Source: Thermocrispum municipale DSM 44069
GTDB taxonomy: Bacteria; Actinomycetota; Actinomycetes; Mycobacteriales; Pseudonocardiaceae
Assembly: GCF_000427825.1 (NCBI RefSeq)
Contig: NZ_ATYT01000003.1
Span: 1 to 64,000 of the forward strand
Direction of reading: 5' to 3'
Length of the DNA: 64,000 nt
A program made the position numbers and the translations under genes. This document shows positions 55,406-64,000 of the stretch, one piece after another. Numbering within the stretch: the stretch's first letter is position 1; the number at the start of each line of letters is the position of its first letter. The notes under the pieces are model-generated. The model saw only the letters and a program-made list of their open reading frames with translations. It made no database searches and was not told the DNA's origin.

Positions 55406-55966
55406 GCGGCGTGGATCGGTGATCGCGAACAAGATCAGCGAGATCAGGCAAACCGCAACCCCGCTCGAATGAGCGGGTACACGCCTCATCGCGGAGTTCG
55501 TTCGCCGGCTCGGCGCGTTCCGTTGCGGGCCGAGTGGCTGGCGGATGTTCCGGTTGTGGGCGGTGCGGCCGGGTGTGGGGCGGTCCGGCCGGCGGAGCGT
55601 GTCCCGATGTGGGCTGAGAGTTGGCTGTGCCGTTCGGTTGACAGGTCCGAGAGGGGCGATTCGGGCGGTTTTCACCGCCGTTGTCGACGGAGGGTGAGGG
55701 GTCGATTCCGTAGCGGACTTCACCCGTGTGAGAGTTGCGAACCGGCTTGCGGCGTTCTAGTGTCGACCCCAACATGTAGTAGTTACATGCGTGTAGTTGT
55801 TCCACAACTTGGGTTAAGATAGCTGAAGTAGTTGTCCACAGCTGGGCGGCGGATATCCACCGTCCATCCACAGAACGATCACCAATTCCGCGTTCGGGGA
55901 GTCCAACGGAGGCTGGACGTGAGGGTTGGTGTGGTCTGCCATCGTTGAGGTCCCGGAGGTCGCGAG
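55406..55966. other. Long intergenic region between the LysM gene and nrdR
   Basis: No credible gene in 561 bp. It contains a small hairpin CCCGCTC-GAAT-GAGCGGG (55460-55477), likely the end of the LysM message, another GGCGGT-TTTC-ACCGCC (55664-55679), and the palindrome cluster of the nrdR promoter (55774-55846). No cobalamin riboswitch core was found here. Confidence 0.5.
55774..55846 (+). promoter_or_regulatory. Candidate NrdR-binding palindromes and promoter
   Basis: Three related elements: ATGTA-N5-TACAT (55774-55788), a perfect AGTTGT-TCC-ACAACT palindrome (55795-55809) and GTAGTTGTCCACAGCTGGG (55828-55846), which repeats the second site 35 bp on. NrdR boxes normally occur as such spaced pairs before ribonucleotide reductase genes. 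TAAGAT between them may be a -10. Confidence 0.5.
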
Positions 55967-56470
55967 ATGCGGTGCCCGTTCTGCAGGCACGAGGATTCGC
56001 GGGTCGTCGATTCCCGGGAAGTGGACGACGGTCAGGCGATCCGGCGGCGCCGGTCCTGCTCGCGATGCGGGCGCCGGTTCACCACGTCCGAGACGGTGGT
56101 GCTCGCGGTGGTGAAACGGTCCGGCGTGACCGAGCAGTTCAGCCGGGAGAAGGTCGTCAACGGCGTTCGCCGGGCGTGCCAGGGGCGTCCGGTGAGCGAG
56201 GACGACCTGCAGCAGCTGGCGCACAAGGTCGAGGAGACCATCCGGTCGGCCGGGTTGGCGGAGGTGCCGAGCCACGAGGTCGGGCTGGCCATCCTCGGGC
56301 CGTTGCGTGAGCTGGACGGGGTGGCGTACCTGCGGTTCGCCAGCGTGTACCGCTCCTTCTCGTCCATCGAGGACTTCGAGAAGGAGATCGCGGAGTTGCG
56401 GGCAGCGATGGCCGAGTCGCAGCAGGACGAAGCGGATGGCGGCGCGTCGTCCGGCGACAGCAGGAAATGA
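55967..56470 (+). CDS. nrdR: Transcriptional repressor NrdR
   Basis: Zinc-ribbon and ATP-cone repressor of ribonucleotide reductase genes, sensing dATP/ATP. 167 residues. The four zinc cysteines are in CPFC (residues 3-6) and CSRCGRRF (31-38); the ATP-cone runs from about residue 46 to 136 ([20 protein letters not shown]). ATG with GGAGG upstream. It sits 48 bp before nrdJ and should control that operon as well as its own promoter. Confidence 0.95.
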   Translation: MRCPFCRHEDSRVVDSREVDDGQAIRRRRSCSRCGRRFTTSETVVLAVVKRSGVTEQFSREKVVNGVRRACQGRPVSEDDLQQLAHKVEETIRSAGLAEVPSHEVGLAILGPLRELDGVAYLRFASVYRSFSSIEDFEKEIAELRAAMAESQQDEADGGASSGDSRK

Positions 56471-56518
56471 GCAAGGGCGCGATGCGTGGGCGCGCAGCGC
56501 TGGAGTGAGGGAGTTGGC

Positions 56519-59353
56519 ATGACGGAGACCGTGGGGACGAGCCACGCGTCGGGCAGGTCCGGCAAGGCGAAGGGGGCCAAGCGAGCCGGATTGAAGCTCG
56601 AGCGGGTCTTCACCACCGAGGGCGTGCACCCGTACGACGAGGTCGAGTGGGAGCAGCGCGATGTGGTGATGACCAACTGGCGGGACGGCTCGGTGAATTT
56701 CGAGCAGCGCGGTGTGGAGTTCCCGTCGTTCTGGTCGGTCAACGCCACCAACATCGTCACCAGCAAGTACTTCCGCGGCGCGGTGGGCTCGCCGTCCCGG
56801 GAACGCAGCCTCAAGCAGCTGATCGACCGGGTGGTGAAGACCTACACCAAGGCAGGCATCGAGCACGGTTACTTCCACTCGGAGTCCGATGCCGAGATCT
56901 TCGAGCACGAGCTGACCTGGATGCTGCTGCACCAGGTGTTCAGCTTTAACTCGCCGGTCTGGTTCAACGTCGGCACGTCGTCGAAGCAGCAGGTCAGCGC
57001 CTGCTTCATCCTCTCGGTCGACGACAACATGGAGTCGATCCTCAACTGGTACAAGGAAGAGGGCCTGATCTTCAAGGGCGGCTCCGGCGCGGGCCTGAAC
57101 CTGTCCAGGATCCGGTCGTCGCGTGAGCTGCTCAGCTCCGGCGGTACCGCGTCCGGCCCGGTCTCCTTCATGCGTGGCGCGGACGCGTCCGCGGGGACCA
57201 TCAAGTCGGGTGGCGCGACCAGGCGGGCCGCCAAGATGGTGGTGTTGGACGTCGACCACCCGGACATCGAGGAGTTCATCGAGACCAAGGCCCGCGAGGA
57301 GCTGAAGATCAAGGCCCTGCGGGACGCCGGGTTCGACATGGACCTGGGTGGCGCGGACATCTCGTCGGTGCAGTACCAGAACGCCAACAACTCGGTGCGC
57401 GTCTCCGACGAGTTCATGCGCGCGGTGGAGTCGGGCGGCAAGTTCGGCCTGCGGGCCCGCACCACCGGCGAGGTCGTCGAAGAGGTCGACGCCCGTGAGC
57501 TGTTCGAGAAGATGGCGCGGGCGGCATGGGAATGCGCCGACCCCGGTCTGCAGTACGACGACACGATCAACGACTGGCACACGTGCCCGGAGTCCGGTCG
57601 GATCACCGCGTCGAACCCGTGCTCGGAGTACATGCACCTGGACAACTCCAGCTGCAACCTGGCCTCGCTGAACCTGATGAAGTTCCTGCGCGAGGACGGC
57701 ACGTTCGACGCGGAGCTGTTCGTCAAGGCGGTCGAGTTCGTCATCACCGCGATGGACATCTCGATCTGCTTCGCGGACTTCCCGACCGAGGCGATCGCCG
57801 ACACCACCCGCAAGTTCCGTCAGCTGGGTATCGGCTACGCGAACCTGGGTGCCTTGCTGATGGCGACGGGGCATGCGTACGACTCGGAGGGTGGTCGTTC
57901 GCTCGCGGCAGCCATCACGTCGCTGATGACGGGTACGTCGTACCGGCGCTCCGCGGAGCTCGCCGCGGTGGTCGGGCCGTACGAGGGTTACGCCCGCAAT
58001 GCGGAGGCGCACCAGCGTGTCATGCGCAAGCACGCCGCGGCCAACGACGCGATCCGCACGCTGCACACCAACGACTCGGCGATCCGCAAGCTGGCCACCC
58101 GTGAGTGGCAGCGCGGCATCGAACTGGGCATGAAGCACGGCTGGCGTAACTCGCAGGCGTCGGTGCTGGCGCCGACGGGCACGATCGGCTTCATGATGGA
58201 CTGCGACACGACCGGCATCGAGCCGGACTTCTCGCTGGTCAAGTTCAAGAAGCTGGTCGGCGGCGGGTCGATGCAGATCGTGAACCAGACGGTCGGACTG
58301 GCCTTGAAGTCGCTGGGCTACCAGCAGGAACAGATCGAGGCGATCGTCGAGTACATCGCCGAGCATGGGCACGTCGTCGACGCGCCGGGTCTGAAGCCGG
58401 AGCACTACGAGGTGTTCGACTGCGCGGTGGGTGAGCGGTCCATCGCGCCGATGGGGCACGTGCGGATGATGGCGGCGGTGCAGCCGTTCCTGTCCGGTGC
58501 GATCTCCAAGACGGTGAACATGCCGGAGTCGGCCACGATCGACGACGTCAAGGAGATCTACTTCCAGGGCTGGAAGCTCGGCCTGAAGGCGCTGGCGATC
58601 TACCGGGACAACTGCAAGGTCGGTCAGCCGCTGTCGACGGCCAAGAAGGACTCGGCGGAGGAGAAGGAGAAGGTCGTCGAGTACCGGCCGGTGCGCAAGC
58701 GCCTGCCGAAGAAGCGTCCGTCGCAGACCGTGTCGTTCACCGTCGGTGGCGCCGAGGGCTATCTGACCGCGGGTTCGTACCCCGACGACGGCCTTGGCGA
58801 GATCTTCGTCAAGCTCGGCAAGCAGGGGTCGACCCTGGCGGGTGTCATGGACGCGTTCGCGACCTCGATCTCGGTGGGTCTGCAGTACGGCATCCCGCTG
58901 GAGTTCTACGTCTCGAAGTTCCAGAACCTGCGCTTCGAGCCCGCCGGCATGACCGACGACCCGGACATCCGGATGGCCACCAGCGTGTTGGACTACCTGT
59001 TCCGCAGGCTGGCGCTGGACTACCTGCCGTACGAGAAGCGGGCGTCGCTGGGCATCTTCACCGCCGAGGAGCGGGCCGCGATGGTCGCCAAGGAGCAGGG
59101 TCACGCGCCGGACGAGGAGGAAGTCGACCTGGAGGCGCTGCGCAGCGGGGTCGAGGCTTCGGCCAAGCCGCAGCCCAAGGAGCAGGAGTCGACTCCGGAT
59201 GTCAGTGGTGCCCACACCACGACCGAGTTGATGGAGCTGCGGCTGGGCAAGGCTGCGGATGCTCCGCTGTGCATGACGTGCGGCACGAAGATGCGGCCTG
59301 CTGGGTCTTGCTACGTGTGTGAGGGTTGCGGCGCCACGTCGGGCTGCAGCTGA
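56519..59353 (+). CDS. nrdJ: Vitamin B12-dependent (class II) ribonucleotide reductase
   Basis: Makes deoxyribonucleotides with adenosylcobalamin as radical source, independent of oxygen. 944 residues. Blocks include FSFNSPVWFNVG, GSGAGLNLSRIRSS, the NPCSEYMHLDNSSCNLASLN active-site loop and APTGTIGFMMDCDTTGIEPD. The C-terminal metal-binding tail has CMTCGTK and CYVCEGCGATSGC. ATG with GAGGGAG upstream. The in-frame start at 56486 would add 11 residues. Followed by a strong terminator. Its need for B12 fits the riboswitch-controlled importer at 9.5-12.5 kb. Confidence 0.96.
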   Translation: MTETVGTSHASGRSGKAKGAKRAGLKLERVFTTEGVHPYDEVEWEQRDVVMTNWRDGSVNFEQRGVEFPSFWSVNATNIVTSKYFRGAVGSPSRERSLKQLIDRVVKTYTKAGIEHGYFHSESDAEIFEHELTWMLLHQVFSFNSPVWFNVGTSSKQQVSACFILSVDDNMESILNWYKEEGLIFKGGSGAGLNLSRIRSSRELLSSGGTASGPVSFMRGADASAGTIKSGGATRRAAKMVVLDVDHPDIEEFIETKAREELKIKALRDAGFDMDLGGADISSVQYQNANNSVRVSDEFMRAVESGGKFGLRARTTGEVVEEVDARELFEKMARAAWECADPGLQYDDTINDWHTCPESGRITASNPCSEYMHLDNSSCNLASLNLMKFLREDGTFDAELFVKAVEFVITAMDISICFADFPTEAIADTTRKFRQLGIGYANLGALLMATGHAYDSEGGRSLAAAITSLMTGTSYRRSAELAAVVGPYEGYARNAEAHQRVMRKHAAANDAIRTLHTNDSAIRKLATREWQRGIELGMKHGWRNSQASVLAPTGTIGFMMDCDTTGIEPDFSLVKFKKLVGGGSMQIVNQTVGLALKSLGYQQEQIEAIVEYIAEHGHVVDAPGLKPEHYEVFDCAVGERSIAPMGHVRMMAAVQPFLSGAISKTVNMPESATIDDVKEIYFQGWKLGLKALAIYRDNCKVGQPLSTAKKDSAEEKEKVVEYRPVRKRLPKKRPSQTVSFTVGGAEGYLTAGSYPDDGLGEIFVKLGKQGSTLAGVMDAFATSISVGLQYGIPLEFYVSKFQNLRFEPAGMTDDPDIRMATSVLDYLFRRLALDYLPYEKRASLGIFTAEERAAMVAKEQGHAPDEEEVDLEALRSGVEASAKPQPKEQESTPDVSGAHTTTELMELRLGKAADAPLCMTCGTKMRPAGSCYVCEGCGATSGCS

Positions 59354-59377
59354 TCACTTTCTGCGCTCCCCGCGCAT

Positions 59378-59409
59378 CGAAGGGCGTCGACCACGGTCGG
59401 CGCCCTTCG
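59378..59409 (+). terminator. Hairpin terminator after nrdJ
   Basis: A stem of about 14 bp (CGAAGGGCGTCGAC against GTCGGCGCCCTTCG, one G-U pair) with a 4-nt loop, 25 nt after the stop. Confidence 0.8.
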
Positions 59410-59613
59410 CGCTGTGCGGGGCGGTTCCCGCGGTGGAGGTTTCGATGCCGAGGCTGCCACGTTGTCCGGCGAGTCGTGGTTTCGGTCCTTGGGCCACGGT
59501 TTGCGAGCCTGACACCGCGTGGCCAGGAACTGTTGGTGGCGGGCGGCATGGCTGCCAGTTCGGCCCTCGTCGGCGCGCTGGGCTTCAGCACCGCTGGCCG
59601 GCCCGAGCACCCT

Positions 59614-59780
59614 GAGCGGGTCTTGCGCCGCTGGACGGGTCTCGCACGGCGGAGCGGTCGTTGCGCCGCGGGGCGAGTTTTGCAGGGCTGACCGGTCCCT
59701 GACACCCTGAGCGGCTTTCGCGCCGCTGGGCGCACCCATGTCGGCGTGCCGCTGGGTGCGGCTTGCACGGCTGGGCGGCC
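59614..59780. repeat. Degenerate tandem repeat of about 24 bp
   Basis: Inside the 620-bp gap after nrdJ (59354-59973, no credible gene), about six diverged units share GAGCGG-TTGCGCCGCTGG-CG. The clearest start at 59614, 59652 and 59709. Confidence 0.6.
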
Positions 59781-59973
59781 GTCGCTGTGTGTCCGAACTC
59801 CGGCGCTGTTCGGGGCAATCCGCGCCGTCCGCGCGGCTGCCCCCTGGGGGTTTATGGGCGATTTGGTACGGAAAGTGGCGGAAAGGTCCACTCGCTTGTG
59901 GCTATCCGTGGCGCGCCGACCGGGTTAGCCTTCTGGGAATGTCGCTGTTGACCCTTACCGGGGAGGGTGTGCG

Positions 59974-60402
59974 ATGCGGATCGCCGAAGTGTTACGGAAG
60001 AAGGGCACCGAGGTCGCCACGATAGCTCCTGACGCGACCGTCACCGAGCTTTTGGCCGTGCTGGCCGAGAAGAACGTCGGTGCGCTTGTGGTTGTCGAGA
60101 ACGAGCGCATCGTCGGTATCGTTTCCGAGCGCGACGTGGTGCGGCGTGCGCACGAGCGGGGCGCAGCGATCTTGAGTGCCGGCGTTTCCGACATCATGAC
60201 GACGGACGTCGCGACATGCGATCCGAACGAGACCGTCGATCACCTGACCGTGCTGATGACGCAGCGGCGCATCCGTCACGTCCCGGTGGTCCAGGACGGC
60301 CGTCTGGTCGGCATCGTCAGCATCGGCGACGTGGTGAAGAACCGGATGGACGAGCTCGAGCAGGCCCAGGAGCAGCTCCAGGCCTACATCGTGCAAGGCT
60401 GA
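59974..60402 (+). CDS. Two-CBS-domain protein
   Basis: 142 residues consisting of a CBS pair only: CBS1 about residues 8-60 (VTELLAVLAEKNVGALVVVE), CBS2 about 73-125 (DHLTVLMTQRRIRHVPVVQDG). CBS pairs bind adenosine nucleotides and usually regulate a partner, but none is adjacent. It resembles small mycobacterial CBS proteins linked to hypoxia and stress. ATG preceded by GGGGAGGG; a -10-like TAGCCT lies near 59927. Confidence 0.88.
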   Translation: MRIAEVLRKKGTEVATIAPDATVTELLAVLAEKNVGALVVVENERIVGIVSERDVVRRAHERGAAILSAGVSDIMTTDVATCDPNETVDHLTVLMTQRRIRHVPVVQDGRLVGIVSIGDVVKNRMDELEQAQEQLQAYIVQG

Positions 60403-60458
60403 GCCAAGCGCTTAGCGCTATCGAGCTCGAGGGAACGTGGGCGCGGGGGATACGCCCA

Positions 60459-60600
60459 GAGTCGCGCTCCGCTGGTGAATCTCGTGAGCCCGCCGGTGAC
60501 GTTCGAGTCGCACCCAGCTGGTGATGTCTTGAGTCGCCGCGGGCATACGTCCTGAGCCCCGCTTCGCCGCATGTGAGGAGTCGCTGGGCTTCCAGCTCCC
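60459..60600. repeat. Degenerate tandem repeat of about 24 bp
   Basis: The 315-bp gap between the CBS and DUF4192 genes carries about six diverged units, each beginning GAGTCGC or GAGCCC (60459, 60486, 60505, 60531, 60554, 60578). No gene is visible in the gap. Confidence 0.6.
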
Positions 60601-60717
60601 ACCCCGGTTCCGGCCTGCCTGCAGTACTGAACGGAGTTGTCCACAGCAGGGGTAGCTATCCACAGATTTCCCGACGGCCGATTCTTTCGCCCCGCATTTC
60701 CGTGCAGGCTTGAAGGC

Positions 60718-61764
60718 ATGGAAAGCAACAAAGCCCGGAGGACGAAGCCGGTCGTCAGCTTGCGTGGCCCAGCCGAATTGCTCGCCGCGGTTCCTGGGTT
60801 GCTCGGCTATGTGCCCGAGGAGTCGATAGTTCTGATAGCCGTGGGGCCTTCCGGCAAACATGTCACGCAATGTGTTCGCAGCGACATTCCGCCACCGTCG
60901 CACGTCGCCGCGGTGGCAGAACAACTGGCGGCGACGGTCGTCGACGCGCAGCCCACGTTCGTCGACCTCGTCGTTGTCGGGGGAGGTCCAGCCGCGGCGG
61001 ACGGGTCGCCACCGCGGCGTGACGTGGCGGAAGCGGTTCGGCGGAGCCTCCGTGCTGCAGGTGTGGCTCAGCCAGGAGCGTTCTGGGTCGCCGAGCTCGC
61101 CGCAGACAGGCGGTGGCAGAGCTATGACGACCCGAAGGTCGGCGGATCGCTCCCGGATCCGGCGGACAGCGTGCTGAGCGCGGAGCTTGCCGGCCTCGGG
61201 CATGTGACATTCAGCAGTCGCGCGGAAATGGAAGCGTTGTTCGAGCCGGATGCCGAGGCAGCCGTGGAAAGACGCTCGAAGCTCATCGACCAGCGCATCG
61301 ACACCCTCAAGGAATGGACGCCGGAAAAGGGCGCCGAAGCCATCGCCGATGCGCTGCGAAAAAGCGCGGAAAAGGAGTTCTCACTCTCCGACGAGCAGAT
61401 CGCCGAGCTGGGGATCGCATTGTCGGACGGCAAGATCCGCGACGCCTGTTTGGCGACCGCATCGCCGCCGAACACACCGCTGGCTCACCAGGCCGCCCGC
61501 TTATGGCAATGCCTGGCGCGTGCACTGCCGGACCCGGAGCGTGCCGAGGCGGCGTGCCTGGCTGCGTTCGCCGCCTATCAGGCAGGGGATGGGACGTTGG
61601 CGCGAATCGCGCTCGACGTCGCTTTACAGGCAAATCCGAGCCACGTGCTGGCCGGGCTGCTGGATCGGGCCCTGCAGCACGGCTTCCATCCGCGGGAACT
61701 ACGCGCGTTGGCTGAGCACGACGAGGTCGGCCTGAGCGATCGAGCCCGGGCGGCCGCCGCATGA
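60718..61764 (+). CDS. DUF4192 family protein
   Basis: 348 residues. The family start is VSLRGPAELLAAVPGLLGYVPEESIVLIAV, followed by an alpha/beta domain with VDLVVVGGG and, in the last third, TPR-like helices (RLWQCLARALPDPERAEAACLAAFAAYQAGDG in part; ALDVALQANPSHVLAGLL). Common in actinobacteria with no assigned function. ATG 60718 gives the family N-terminus; the frame is open to 60637. Cytoplasmic. Confidence 0.85.
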   Translation: MESNKARRTKPVVSLRGPAELLAAVPGLLGYVPEESIVLIAVGPSGKHVTQCVRSDIPPPSHVAAVAEQLAATVVDAQPTFVDLVVVGGGPAAADGSPPRRDVAEAVRRSLRAAGVAQPGAFWVAELAADRRWQSYDDPKVGGSLPDPADSVLSAELAGLGHVTFSSRAEMEALFEPDAEAAVERRSKLIDQRIDTLKEWTPEKGAEAIADALRKSAEKEFSLSDEQIAELGIALSDGKIRDACLATASPPNTPLAHQAARLWQCLARALPDPERAEAACLAAFAAYQAGDGTLARIALDVALQANPSHVLAGLLDRALQHGFHPRELRALAEHDEVGLSDRARAAAA

Positions 61765-61984
61765 TCGGCTGCGTGGAGGCCGGTGACGTTCGCGACCTCG
61801 GAAAGGGGGAATGCCGGATGTGAGGCGTGCTTAAGGGGTTTCTGCGCGGGACAGGTGCGGCGCCTACCTTCGGGCACACACCGTCTGTCGTTGTTCACGC
61901 ATCGACGGCCGGCGAGGCCGGTCCCAGCGTCCTCGGCGGCCTGTCATCGCCGGGGTCCTCACGGGGCTGCCGGGCCTGGCGTGG

Positions 61985-62974
61985 TCAGCGAGCGGTGTGC
62001 TCCTGGGTGAACTTCCAGGCATCGGAGACGATGTTCGCCAGGTCGGCCAGGCGCGGGGTCCACCCGAGCTCGGCTTGCGCCCGCTCGCTGGAGGAGACGA
62101 GGACAGCGGGGTCGCCTGCCCGCCGCGATGCGACGACAGCAGGAATCTCGTGACCCGTGACGGCGCGGCATGTCTCGATCACCTGCTTGACCGAGAATCC
62201 GGTGCCGTTACCGAGGTTGTAGATCCGGTGCTGGCCGGCGGTCGCCCGCAGCAGGGCGGCCTCGTGTGCATCGGCGAGGTCGACCACGTGGATGTAGTCC
62301 CTGATCGCCGTGCCGTCCGGGGTCGGGTAGTCACCGCCGAAAATCTGCACCTGGTCACGCTGGCCTGCGGCGACCTGCAGCACGATCGGGATCAGGTGGG
62401 TCTCCGACGTGTGTCGCTCGCCGAACTGCCCGTAGGCACCCGCGACGTTGAAGTAGCGCAGGCTGACCGCCGCCAGGCCGTGCGCGGTGGCATAGCTGCT
62501 GATCAGGTGGTCGACCGCCAGCTTGGTCGCGCCGTAGGTGTTGGTCGGGTTGGTCGCCGCCGCCTCGGTGATGGGGATCGTTGCGGGCTCGCCGTAGGTC
62601 GCCGCCGTGGAGGAGAAGACCAGCCGTGGCGTGCGATGCCTGCGCATCGCGTCGAGCAGCCGCAGCGTGGTGACGACGTTACCGTGCCAGTACTTGTCCG
62701 GCACCTGCATCGACTCGCCGACCAGCGACTTGCCTGCGAAGTGCAGCACGCCGTCGTAGCCATCCGCCAAGAGGCTGTCCGCTACCTCGGCCACGTCACC
62801 TTCGACGAATGTCGCGCCGGACGGGACTGCGTCGCGGTGCCCGGTGGACAGGTCGTCGACGACGGTCACCTGGTGGCCCGACTCCAGCAGTCGAGCAGCG
62901 CACACGCTTCCGACGTAACCGGCTCCGCCGGTGACGACCACGTTCAACTTCGAGTCGGAGGTTGACGACGACAT
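61985..62974 (-). CDS. galE: UDP-glucose 4-epimerase
   Basis: Interconverts UDP-glucose and UDP-galactose in the Leloir pathway and for cell-wall galactan. 329 residues. NAD-binding GGAGYVGS near residue 15, the YGATKLAVD catalytic tyrosine-lysine pair, SSTAATYGE and [10 protein letters not shown] are all present. ATG 62974, 16 nt after the galK stop with GGAAGG upstream, so galK-galE form an operon. Confidence 0.94.
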   Translation of the reverse strand: MSSSTSDSKLNVVVTGGAGYVGSVCAARLLESGHQVTVVDDLSTGHRDAVPSGATFVEGDVAEVADSLLADGYDGVLHFAGKSLVGESMQVPDKYWHGNVVTTLRLLDAMRRHRTPRLVFSSTAATYGEPATIPITEAAATNPTNTYGATKLAVDHLISSYATAHGLAAVSLRYFNVAGAYGQFGERHTSETHLIPIVLQVAAGQRDQVQIFGGDYPTPDGTAIRDYIHVVDLADAHEAALLRATAGQHRIYNLGNGTGFSVKQVIETCRAVTGHEIPAVVASRRAGDPAVLVSSSERAQAELGWTPRLADLANIVSDAWKFTQEHTAR

Positions 62975-62990
62975 ACCTTGCCTTCCGGGG

Positions 62991-64000
62991 TCAGCGATCT
63001 CGTCCCGCGCCGGCCGACGGTACCGCGGAGAAAATTCGAGGTTCGCGGAGGTTCCGCTCACGGAACGCGGCACGCGCCGCGTGCGCGACAGCCTCCCGGG
63101 CGTCGGCCTCGGCCAGCGCGATCGCGGAGCCGCCGAAGCCTCCGCCGGTCATCCGTGCGCCGATGGCTCCCGCCTGCCGCGCGGCTTCCACCGCGAGGTC
63201 GAGCTCGGCGCACGACACGCGATAGTCGTCGCGCAAGCTTTCGTGGGAAGCGTTCAGGAACGTGCCGATCGAGCGGAGTTCGCCGGCCCGCAGGTGTCGG
63301 ACGGTGGCCAGGACGCGCTCGTTCTCGGTGACGACGTGGCGTACCAAGGGGGCCAGCTCCGCAGGCAATTCCTCCTCGGCCTGGGCAAGGTCCGCGGGTG
63401 ACACGTCCCGCAGCGATTCGACGCCCAGGGCCTTGGCCGCGCGCTCACAGCCGAACCGGCGGTCGGCGTACTCCGACTCGGCCAATGCATGGCTGACCCT
63501 GGTGTCGATGACGAGAACCTCGAGGCCGTTCGCCATGGCATCGAACGGCACGTGGTCCGCTTCACTACTGCAGACGTCGAGGAAGAGCGCGTGGCCGGCT
63601 GTGCAGCGCAGGGAGGCCGTTTGGTCGAGGATGCCGCACGGCATGCCGACGAAGTCGTTCTCGGCTTGCTGGGCGACGCGGGCGACCTCGGGAAGGGGCA
63701 GGTCCGTGCCTGCGAGGCCCAGCAGGGCGATCGCGGTCGCGCATTCGATTGCAGCAGACGACGACAACCCCGCGCCGGTGGGAACGTTCGACGTGAAGAT
63801 CAGGTCGGCGCCGGGAACGTCGATGCCCCTTTCCCGCAGGGCCCAGGCAACACCTGCGGGGTAGGCCGACCAGTCGTCGACGGTTTTCGGCTGCAGGTCT
63901 GCCACGCGGCGTTCAGCGGTGCTGTTCACGGCCTGGCCGTCCCGCACCGTGCCGAAGGTCAGGACGTCATCAGCTCGGCGGGATGCCGCGACCGCTACTC
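62991..64000 (-). CDS. galK: Galactokinase (N-terminus beyond the window)
   Basis: Phosphorylates galactose with ATP. The visible 336 residues run from about the middle of the N-terminal domain to the stop and continue in frame off the right edge ([16 protein letters not shown] is still coding). GHMP motifs: ATP-binding [15 protein letters not shown], catalytic aspartate in [12 protein letters not shown], and the third motif [13 protein letters not shown]. Apparent starts inside the window, such as near 63947, are not real. Followed by galE. Confidence 0.93.
   Translation of the reverse strand, partial: VAVAASRRADDVLTFGTVRDGQAVNSTAERRVADLQPKTVDDWSAYPAGVAWALRERGIDVPGADLIFTSNVPTGAGLSSSAAIECATAIALLGLAGTDLPLPEVARVAQQAENDFVGMPCGILDQTASLRCTAGHALFLDVCSSEADHVPFDAMANGLEVLVIDTRVSHALAESEYADRRFGCERAAKALGVESLRDVSPADLAQAEEELPAELAPLVRHVVTENERVLATVRHLRAGELRSIGTFLNASHESLRDDYRVSCAELDLAVEAARQAGAIGARMTGGGFGGSAIALAEADAREAVAHAARAAFRERNLREPRIFSAVPSAGAGRDR

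Noticed and set aside
55814-59215. 1133-codon minus-strand frame over nrdR and nrdJ
   Set aside because: Antisense to intact nrdR and nrdJ; composition typical of shadow frames.

Overview
The window is high-GC actinobacterial chromosome, most likely from the family Pseudonocardiaceae or a close relative. Three things support this: strong G/C bias at third codon positions, frequent GTG starts with no ribosome binding site, and gene order that repeatedly matches mycobacterial blocks. No phage, transposon, rRNA, tRNA or CRISPR array was seen. It is mostly a housekeeping region, with small lineage-specific insertions and several decayed tandem repeat arrays between genes.

Layout. 1-8.4 kb: an ABC ATPase, two paralogous TetR regulators flanking hisF-hisI, then a tightly overlapping tryptophan operon (trpE, a Trp-associated membrane protein, trpC, trpB, trpA). 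8.5-12.5 kb: lgt, then a minus-strand vitamin B12 importer (btuF-btuC-btuD) behind a cobalamin riboswitch. 12.6-25.3 kb: the block known from mycobacteria as aroG ... pknL, Rv2175c, idsA2, metF-like, GNAT. Here it carries extra genes (gamma-carbonic anhydrase, LLM oxidoreductase, DUF885 peptidase) and ends with a LexA-box-preceded HEPN gene plus a MDMPI/DinB-like gene. 25.3-26.8 kb: a repeat-rich, gene-poor stretch with one small secreted protein. 26.8-34 kb: def, the giant helicase lhr and a membrane-anchored Hsp70-like protein. 34-36 kb: DUF3046, recA, recX. 36.3-40.7 kb: succinate dehydrogenase operon. 41-44.4 kb: gluABCD-type amino acid importer. 44.7-45.3 kb: a mazEF toxin-antitoxin pair. 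45.3-53 kb: the miaB, DUF349, miaA, dapF, hflX block. 53-59.4 kb: a secreted propeller-like protein, lexA divergent from a LysM cell-division suppressor candidate, and nrdR-nrdJ (B12-dependent ribonucleotide reductase). 60-64 kb: CBS protein, DUF4192 protein, and galK-galE (galK runs off the right edge).

How the genes connect. An SOS theme runs through the window: LexA-type operators precede recA, lexA, the LysM gene and the HEPN gene. A B12 theme links the riboswitch-controlled importer to the B12-dependent reductase. Aromatic biosynthesis is represented by aroG and trp. Many starts are apparently leaderless, with a TAnnnT -10 hexamer ending 6-8 nt before the start codon. At two loci the -10 elements of divergent genes overlap as a 7-bp symmetric core, so one short sequence appears to fire in both directions.
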